Assembly: GCA_902786965.1 (NCBI GenBank) | Contig: CADAEJ010000018.1 | Coordinates: 17,975-54,908 of the forward strand | Source: an uncultured Ruminococcus sp. | GTDB lineage: Bacteria; Bacillota; Clostridia; Oscillospirales; Ruminococcaceae | Length of the DNA stretch: 36,934 nucleotides | Reading direction: 5' to 3' | In this document: piece after piece, positions 32,129-36,934 of the stretch | How positions within the stretch are numbered: position 1 is the first letter of the stretch | Layout of the letters: each line of letters begins with the position of its first letter | Position numbers and translations under genes: made by a program | Notes under the pieces: model-generated | Databases searched by the model: none | Seen by the model: only the letters and a program-made list of their open reading frames with translations | What the model was told of the DNA's origin: nothing

Positions 32129-33172
32129 TCAGTTATTCCTCTTTTTCATTATACTTACGAAAATCTTAAAGCCCTGTTTGCCGGGGGTAATGTTCAGCAC
32201 TCCGCCGAGTGCCTTGACTCTGTCGTTCATATTTTCAAGCCCTATGCCGCCCGAGGAGATATTATCAGAACATTCGCCGTTATCCTCTATGCACAGTGTA
32301 CACATCGCAGGGTGTTCGCGCACTATTATATTAACGCTGTCGCCGTTTGAGTGCTTGATGATATTGCTGACCGCTTCTTTAACGATGGCGATAAAGCAGT
32401 ATTTGATCTTGCCGTTTATGCGCCCGGGAACGTCATAGTCAAAGCTTACGCTGAAATTCTCTTTAAGTGGGGCTATCGCCTCGCGCAGAGCGCTTTCAAG
32501 GTCGATAGAGTCATCGTGCAGGTCGTGGACGCTTTTGCGTATAGAGTTCATCGCCTCGTCAAGTGTTGATTTAACGCTGTCAAGCGGCTCTTTCAGGTCA
32601 TCGTCCTTGTTGATTATCTGTATCGCGCCCATTTGCAGTATGGTCCTTGTGAGCATATGCCCGACATTGTCGTGTATCTCCCGCGCGATACGGTTTCGCT
32701 CGGTGAGCGTGGCGAGGTGTACCTCGTTATCCTGCGCCTCTATAAGCTGTTCGTTCTTTTTTATAAGTCGGTTGGAGTTCTCAACGGCGGTATCGCGCGT
32801 TGTGATAAGCTCCTGCTTGAGCGTCATCGCGCGGCTGCTGACCCTTTCGAGCGTGACGGCGGCAGCGCAGAAAACAATCGTTTGCAAAAGCAGCTTCACA
32901 TTGCCGTCAAACGTGTGATACCCAAGAGCTGCAAGCGCGGGGACTGCAAGCACATACAGCTTTCTGCGCGAGATATCATATGCAGTAAGGGGCAAAAACA
33001 CCACAAAGCAGGGGTGCGCAAAGCAGCAGACGATATACCCTGCGATAAGTGCGCCCTGCACATATTTGTTTTTAAGCGCCTGGATAAGACAGCTTATCGT
33101 TATGCCTGTGAGCAGTGCCACGACAGGTATGCTCGTGCTGCCTGAGTAATCGGCAAGGCAGGTGGAACACAC
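32129..33172 (-). CDS. DesK/LnrJ-type membrane histidine kinase
   Basis: A histidine kinase of the HisKA_3 class. About five membrane helices span residues ~12-105 (numbering from the GTG at 33172), then a coiled coil (~115-150), the phosphorylation site ERNRIAREIHDNVGHML with His167, the N box KEAVSNIIKHSNG and G box GGIGLENMNDR of the HATPase. The start is uncertain. The given GTG lies 44 nt after a perfect GGGGAGG, while the frame stays open to that site. The codons at 8 and 5 nt from it are ATC (33208-33206) and ACG. The true protein is likely 12-13 residues longer (IYELFEKL...). It partners the adjacent response regulator. Confidence 0.88.
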   Translation of the reverse strand: MCSTCLADYSGSTSIPVVALLTGITISCLIQALKNKYVQGALIAGYIVCCFAHPCFVVFLPLTAYDISRRKLYVLAVPALAALGYHTFDGNVKLLLQTIVFCAAAVTLERVSSRAMTLKQELITTRDTAVENSNRLIKKNEQLIEAQDNEVHLATLTERNRIAREIHDNVGHMLTRTILQMGAIQIINKDDDLKEPLDSVKSTLDEAMNSIRKSVHDLHDDSIDLESALREAIAPLKENFSVSFDYDVPGRINGKIKYCFIAIVKEAVSNIIKHSNGDSVNIIVREHPAMCTLCIEDNGECSDNISSGGIGLENMNDRVKALGGVLNITPGKQGFKIFVSIMKKRNN

Positions 33173-33242
33173 CAGAGTTATTATCAGTTTTTCAAACAGT
33201 TCGTAGATCGTGTCCGCCTCCCCGCTTTTTTTCTCAACAATA

Positions 33243-33272
33243 ATGATAGCACATTTATACGCGCCTTGTCAA
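33243..33272 (-). promoter_or_regulatory. Promoter of the kinase-regulator operon
   Basis: Minus-strand consensus TTGACA (33272-33267) and TATCAT (33248-33243) are 18 bp apart, with TGC giving an extended -10. Transcription would start near 33236, leaving only about 28 nt before the likely start region and excluding any upstream start codon. Confidence 0.7.
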
Positions 33273-33289
33273 TTGAAAAAACAACATTA

Positions 33290-33338
33290 CATTTGTCATA
33301 TCGCTTTGTTACTCTGTTCACTTACCTTGTGACAAATG
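33290..33338. promoter_or_regulatory. Candidate response-regulator operator (inverted repeat)
   Basis: CATTTGTCA (33290-33298) and TGACAAATG (33330-33338) are perfect inverted 9-mers with centres about 40 bp apart, close to four helical turns. They lie between the two divergent promoters, the right arm abutting the transporter promoter's extended -10. A related TTGTCA occurs within the kinase -35. Confidence 0.5.
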
Positions 33339-33341
33339 CTG

Positions 33342-33350
33342 TGATATAAT
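33342..33350 (+). promoter_or_regulatory. Extended -10 promoter of the ABC transporter operon
   Basis: TGA followed by consensus TATAAT, about 48 bp before the ATPase ATG. The -35 region is poor (TTACCT at 17 bp), which is common for promoters needing an activator. Confidence 0.6.
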
Positions 33351-33397
33351 GTAGTTACAGTAAGAAAAACACACAGACGATTTTGGGAGGAAGAGTT

Positions 33398-34345
33398 ATG
33401 GCACAGACGGTTGTTAAGATAGAAAATCTGGTCAAAAGGTACAAGGAGCTTATCGCGGTCGATCATTTCGACCTTGAGATCATGCAGGGTGAGGTATTCG
33501 GTCTGCTCGGACCAAACGGCTCGGGCAAGACAACAACGATAAACTGCCTGCTGTCGCTTCTTGATTTTGACAAGGGCGAGATAGAGATTTTCGGCGAGAA
33601 GATGACACCTACAAACTACGCGCTGAAAAAGCGTATCGGCGTTATCTCGCAGAACGTTGCGGTTTACGATGAGCTTACGGTGTATGAAAACATCGACTAC
33701 TTCTGCGGACTGTACGTTATCGACAAGGCAAAGCGCAAACAGTACGTTGATGATGCGATAAAGTTCGTAGGACTTGAGGAGTTCACAAAGTTCAGACCTA
33801 AAAAACTCTCGGGCGGTCTGCTGCGAAGGCTCAACATTGCCTGCGGCATCGCCCACAAGCCCGAGCTGATAATCCTTGACGAGCCGACCGTTGCAGTTGA
33901 CCCGCAGAGCAGAAACAAGATACTTGAGGGAATACTTGAGCTAAATGCGCAGGGTGCTACTATTATATATACCTCTCACTATATGGAGGAGGTCGAGCAG
34001 ATATGCACGCGCATCGCGATAATGGACAAGGGCAAGAATATCGCGCTGGGTACAAAGGCAGAGCTTAAAAAGATGATAAAGAACACCGAAACGGTATCTA
34101 TCGAAATGGCTCAGCCCGATGACAGCATTATCGGGCAGATGAGCGCTTTGCCTCACGTTTACAATGTTGAATACAAGGACGGCAAGCTGTATATTTACTG
34201 CTCTGGCGGAAAGCACAATCTTATCAGGATACTGGGAGTGCTTCAGGACAAGGACGTTCATTTCGGCAGAGTTTATTCCGAGCTTCCTACCCTCAACGAT
34301 GTATTCCTTGAGATAACAGGCAAGCAGCTGCGCGACAGCGAATGA
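33398..34345 (+). CDS. ABC transporter ATP-binding protein (LnrL-like)
   Basis: A 315-residue drug-export type ABC ATPase. It shows Walker A GPNGSGKT (38-45), the Q loop VISQNVAVYDELTVYENI, signature LSGGLLRRLNIACG, Walker B LIILDEPTVAVDPQSR and the switch His in YTSHYMEEVEQI. The ~80-residue C-terminal domain is typical of CcmA/DrrA/LnrL ATPases. The ATG at 33398 follows GGGAGG by 7 nt. Two ABC-2 permeases follow in the same operon, the layout of B. subtilis LnrLMN (linearmycin resistance), with the two-component system divergent rather than upstream in line. Substrate unknown. Confidence 0.92.
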   Translation: MAQTVVKIENLVKRYKELIAVDHFDLEIMQGEVFGLLGPNGSGKTTTINCLLSLLDFDKGEIEIFGEKMTPTNYALKKRIGVISQNVAVYDELTVYENIDYFCGLYVIDKAKRKQYVDDAIKFVGLEEFTKFRPKKLSGGLLRRLNIACGIAHKPELIILDEPTVAVDPQSRNKILEGILELNAQGATIIYTSHYMEEVEQICTRIAIMDKGKNIALGTKAELKKMIKNTETVSIEMAQPDDSIIGQMSALPHVYNVEYKDGKLYIYCSGGKHNLIRILGVLQDKDVHFGRVYSELPTLNDVFLEITGKQLRDSE

Positions 34346-34368
34346 CGAAAGACAAAAGGAGAAACAGT

Positions 34369-35508
34369 ATGTTCAGGCATAATTTCAAATATGACATCTT
34401 AACGAGCCTTCGTGTCAGAGAGATAATCATATGGCTCATCATATATCCGATAGCGCTGGGCACTTTCTTCAAGGTGGCTTTCGGAAACATCTACGACAAC
34501 GACATCAAGTTCACAACCGTCAAGACTGCGGTAGTTGTAAACTCCGAGGAGAACGCAAAGGCATTCAGGCAGGTCGCAGAGAGTATGGAAGCAGACGACG
34601 ATGCGATGTTCTCTTTCATCTACACCGACAAGCAGGATGCTCTCAAGCAGCTCAAGGACGAGGACGTTCGCGGTATCATCTATGTTGATGACAAGCTGTC
34701 GCTGACGGTAGCATCAAACAACCTCAAAAGCACGATGCTTGAAAGGTTTGTTGAAAAGTACAATCTCAACGCAAAGATAATCAGCGACACTATGGCGGCA
34801 GACCCCGCAAAGACGCAGGAGGTCGCAAAGGCGCTGACCGAGGAGATAAGCAGCGTAAAGGCAGAGGCTCTTTCAAACGGCAACACCAATATGTACGATC
34901 AGTACTTTTACAATCTGCTTGCAATGGTAGCTATGTTCGGCTCACTTGCAGGTCTGCACGTTGCAACGCACAATCAGGGGAACCTCTCACCGCTTGGCGC
35001 AAGAAAGTGCGTTTCACCCACACCAAAGATCACTACGATACTTTCAAACCTGTGTGCAACATTCGTTGTACAGGCAATATGTATGGTGATCGCGGTAACG
35101 TTCATCATCACAGTGCTTCGTGTTGATATGGGCGACAGGATACCGCTTGTTTACCTCACGGCGATACTTGCAGGCTTTGTTGGAAGCTCGCTGGGCTTTG
35201 TGGTAGGCTCTATCGGCAGATTCAGCGAAAACACAAAGAACGCTATGTGTACGGCATCATCGCTGCTGCTTTGCTTCTGCAGCGGACTTATGGACGCAGG
35301 CATCAAGCAGAAGATAGCAGAATCCTCGTTTGCGTGGTTCAACAAGGTCAACCCTGCGGCAGTAATGTGCGAGAGCTTTTTCAGCCTCAACATCTACGAG
35401 GACTACACAAGATACATTCAGTGTATCGTAACTATGATAATTACGATAGTTGTATTCATCACACTCGGACTTTTAATGACAAGGAGGCGTAAGTATGCAA
35501 GTCTTTAA
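34369..35508 (+). CDS. ABC-2 type transporter permease (LnrM-like)
   Basis: A 379-residue permease. Helix 1 is at ~18-35 (EIIIWLIIYPIALGTFF), then a large extracytoplasmic domain (~40-180), and five C-terminal helices: LLAMVAMFGSLAGLHVA, a pair around residues 225-285, ASSLLLCFCSGLMDAGI, and the last TMIITIVVFITLGLLM followed by basic RRRKY. The ATG at 34369 follows AAAGGAG by 8 nt and is preferred to an in-frame ATG at 34342 that overlaps the ATPase stop without a good ribosome site. The next permease gene overlaps its end by 14 nt. It probably forms a heterodimer with that protein. Confidence 0.88.
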   Translation: MFRHNFKYDILTSLRVREIIIWLIIYPIALGTFFKVAFGNIYDNDIKFTTVKTAVVVNSEENAKAFRQVAESMEADDDAMFSFIYTDKQDALKQLKDEDVRGIIYVDDKLSLTVASNNLKSTMLERFVEKYNLNAKIISDTMAADPAKTQEVAKALTEEISSVKAEALSNGNTNMYDQYFYNLLAMVAMFGSLAGLHVATHNQGNLSPLGARKCVSPTPKITTILSNLCATFVVQAICMVIAVTFIITVLRVDMGDRIPLVYLTAILAGFVGSSLGFVVGSIGRFSENTKNAMCTASSLLLCFCSGLMDAGIKQKIAESSFAWFNKVNPAAVMCESFFSLNIYEDYTRYIQCIVTMIITIVVFITLGLLMTRRRKYASL

Positions 35509-36601
35509 GCTGTTTTTCAAAATTGCAAAGACAAAGTGGCTGGCAACACTTATATTCCTTGGCATATTCCTTCTGATACTCAACTTTACAGATGTCGGCG
35601 GCGGAGTACAGTCGTTCTCGACCTCAAAAATGTCGCTGACGGTCTACGACCACGACAACACGGACGCAAGCAAAAGGCTTTATGAGCATCTCAAAAAGAA
35701 CAACGAGATAGTTGAGATAGAGGACGACAAGGATAAGATAATCGACGCTTTGTACATCACCTCGACAAATTACGTCATCGACATCAAAGAGGGCTATGCT
35801 GAAAGGCTCGCAAAGGGCGAGACAGACGGACTTTTCACGACACGCTATCTGCACGACAGCTACACAAACAAGCTGGCAGATTCGACTCTTGACGACTATG
35901 TCGGCACGGTAAAGGCTTACCTTGCGGGCGGTATGGAGCTTGACAAGGCTCTTGACGCAGCAGAGGAAGCGCTGGACATCAAGACCGATGTTACAATGGA
36001 GACATTCTCTGATGACAGCCCTGCAGCCAAGTCAGCATCGTTCTTCAACTATATGCCGTACGCACTTCTGAGCATAATCGTCAGCGTGCTTTGCCCCGTA
36101 CTGATCGCAATGAACAAGAAAGAGGTCGGTTTCAGGACAAAATGCTCAAGCATAAAGCTGTCGTCCGTTTCGGCACAGACAGTTGCGGCAAGCGGCATAT
36201 TTGTGGCGATCATCTGGGTATTTCTTATGATACTCGGCGTTGGCAAGAACGGCGGAATGTTCACGGGCAATATGTGGTATGCAGTTCTCAACAGCGTTGC
36301 TTTCACGCTGGTGTGCGTTGCTATCGCACTGCTTTTCTCGGAGCTTGGCATTGACGACAACGCTCAGGCTTTCGCAACGCAGGTGCTTGGCTTGGGTATG
36401 GCTTTCCTGTGCGGTATGTTCGTTCCGCAGGAGATGCTTTCAAGCAGCGTGCTTGCAGCCGCAAGATTCCTGCCTGCATACTGGTACGTCAAGGCTAATG
36501 ATATGATCTGCGGACTTGGCACAGATCAGTATCGCTTATCGTTAAGAGGCAAAAGAAAGCATTGTGATCCCCCGCGGGACAGAGCTTTTCCCCAAAAATA
36601 A
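35495..36601 (+). CDS. ABC-2 type transporter permease (LnrN-like), probably 3'-truncated
   Basis: A 368-residue permease with helix 1 at ~15-31, an extracytoplasmic domain to ~183, and hydrophobic helices near 188-206, 226-246, 262-283 and 298-325. The conserved LPAYWYVKANDMICG near residue 340 normally precedes one final helix, as in the sister gene. Here it is followed by an atypical charged tail (SLRGKRKHCDPPRD) and a stop, and no membrane segment is found in the other two frames. The end therefore looks replaced or truncated, about 210 bp before the right-hand dispersed repeat. GGAGG is 8 nt upstream of the ATG. Function may be impaired. Confidence 0.8.
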   Translation: MQVFKLFFKIAKTKWLATLIFLGIFLLILNFTDVGGGVQSFSTSKMSLTVYDHDNTDASKRLYEHLKKNNEIVEIEDDKDKIIDALYITSTNYVIDIKEGYAERLAKGETDGLFTTRYLHDSYTNKLADSTLDDYVGTVKAYLAGGMELDKALDAAEEALDIKTDVTMETFSDDSPAAKSASFFNYMPYALLSIIVSVLCPVLIAMNKKEVGFRTKCSSIKLSSVSAQTVAASGIFVAIIWVFLMILGVGKNGGMFTGNMWYAVLNSVAFTLVCVAIALLFSELGIDDNAQAFATQVLGLGMAFLCGMFVPQEMLSSSVLAAARFLPAYWYVKANDMICGLGTDQYRLSLRGKRKHCDPPRDRAFPQK

Positions 36602-36665
36602 TAACAACAAATCGAAAAAATAAGACTTTTTTAAGATTTGATTTAAGAGTTTTTTCAGAAACGGG

Positions 36666-36674
36666 TGTTATTAT
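36666..36674 (+). promoter_or_regulatory. Candidate extended -10 promoter
   Basis: TGT followed by TATTAT, with no convincing -35 but T-rich DNA upstream. It would produce a transcript of about 120 nt ending at the 36777-36802 terminator. No open reading frame with a ribosome site is present in 36602-36776, though AGGGGAG occurs at 36683-36689. Confidence 0.35.
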
Positions 36675-36776
36675 ATAAGCATAGGGGAGAAGAAAGTAGA
36701 TATAAATAGAAAAAAGAGACAAAATAAAACTCCATGATACACCACAAAACCCCAAGATGGGAGACAGACAAGTGAG

Positions 36777-36802
36777 AAGGGCGGCAGTAAGCCGCCTTTT
36801 TC
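36777..36802 (+). terminator. Intrinsic terminator
   Basis: GGCGGC core (36780-36785) pairs with GCCGCC (36791-36796) around the loop AGTAA; flanking A-T pairs and one G-T wobble extend it to about 9 bp, followed by T's. It ends the ABC operon or a short RNA. Confidence 0.75.
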
Positions 36803-36810
36803 ATTTCTAT

Positions 36811-36934
36811 AAATCAGAGTTTGTGGGTCTGCACTACCTATAAGGGCTTGCCAAAGACAAGACAGGTTTTTCGGTCCAGCCTTTTCTCGTAAAAAAGGCT
36901 GGCGGGTCAAGGGCAGAGCCCTTGCCGCCGTCCG
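36811..36934 (-). repeat. Dispersed multi-hairpin repeat, right copy
   Basis: The reverse complement of the left-end repeat (41-163). It carries the same hairpins as the left copy: the 10-bp stem with 7-nt loop and the 7-bp stem with 3-nt loop. It runs off the window end. A minus-strand reading frame over it encodes only low-complexity, frame-shadow peptide and is not called a gene. Confidence 0.88.

Noticed and set aside
36495-36910. Minus-strand frames over the permease end and the right repeat.
   Set aside because: They read through the terminator and the dispersed repeat; no ribosome site and low-complexity products.
1-36934. Whole window as a composite transposon or genomic island because of the terminal inverted repeats.
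   Set aside because: The contents are core housekeeping genes, no transposase or integrase is present, and repeats at both ends are expected at contig breaks.

Overview
The window looks like a stretch of a Clostridia chromosome, probably a Ruminococcus-like member of the Oscillospiraceae. The reasons are Firmicutes-type ParA/ParB plus a Noc-like second ParB, an exact Firmicutes parS site, strong Shine-Dalgarno sequences, a DNA polymerase I with a degenerate 3'-5' exonuclease domain, ZapA, and fairly GC-rich coding DNA with AT-rich promoters. The genus is inferred from style, not proven. Nearly all genes are core housekeeping genes. Both ends lie inside inverted copies of one dispersed repeat, so the window is most simply a contig that stopped at repeats.

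Layout. 1-204: dispersed repeat and a terminator. 205-7500 (minus strand): a small membrane/coiled-coil protein, SseB-like protein, GtrB/DPM-type glycosyltransferase, TatD, then rsmG-mnmG-mnmE (ribosome and tRNA modification near the origin). 7501-7975: repeat copy A and two divergent promoters. 7976-11030 (plus): a YfhO-type membrane protein and a Nudix hydrolase. 11086-13976: noc-like gene (minus) diverging from parA-parB (plus), with two perfect parS sites flanking parA. 14024-15238: alaA-type aminotransferase (minus). 15449-28542: a long plus-strand array with little intergenic DNA: zapA, U32 peptidase, an AT-rich HNH-like ORF, an unknown gene, VOC protein, dut, a small membrane protein, amidohydrolase, GyrI-like protein, rsmI, methyltransferase, rimI, trmN6-like, a 47-residue ORF, tsaD, polA. 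28867-31167: cheR-cheB-cheW, bracketed by repeat copies B and C. 31507-33172 (minus): NarL-type response regulator and DesK/LnrJ-type histidine kinase. 33398-36601 (plus): ABC ATPase and two ABC-2 permeases, arranged like the B. subtilis LnrJK-LnrLMN drug-sensing and efflux module. 36602-36934: candidate short transcript, terminator and the right-hand repeat.

The least explained material is intergenic. There are two repeat families, each a string of perfect short-loop hairpins. One family occurs three times (7522, 28546, 31183) in a mosaic of hairpin modules, including one hairpin whose loop is inverted between copies. Other points of interest: a precise-looking insertion of an AT-rich HNH-like gene between direct repeats; a histidine kinase with a perfect Shine-Dalgarno but no standard start codon at the right distance; a 9-bp inverted repeat between the kinase and transporter promoters; and an efflux permease that appears to have lost its last membrane helix. 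No tRNA, rRNA, CRISPR array, insertion sequence or phage gene was recognised.
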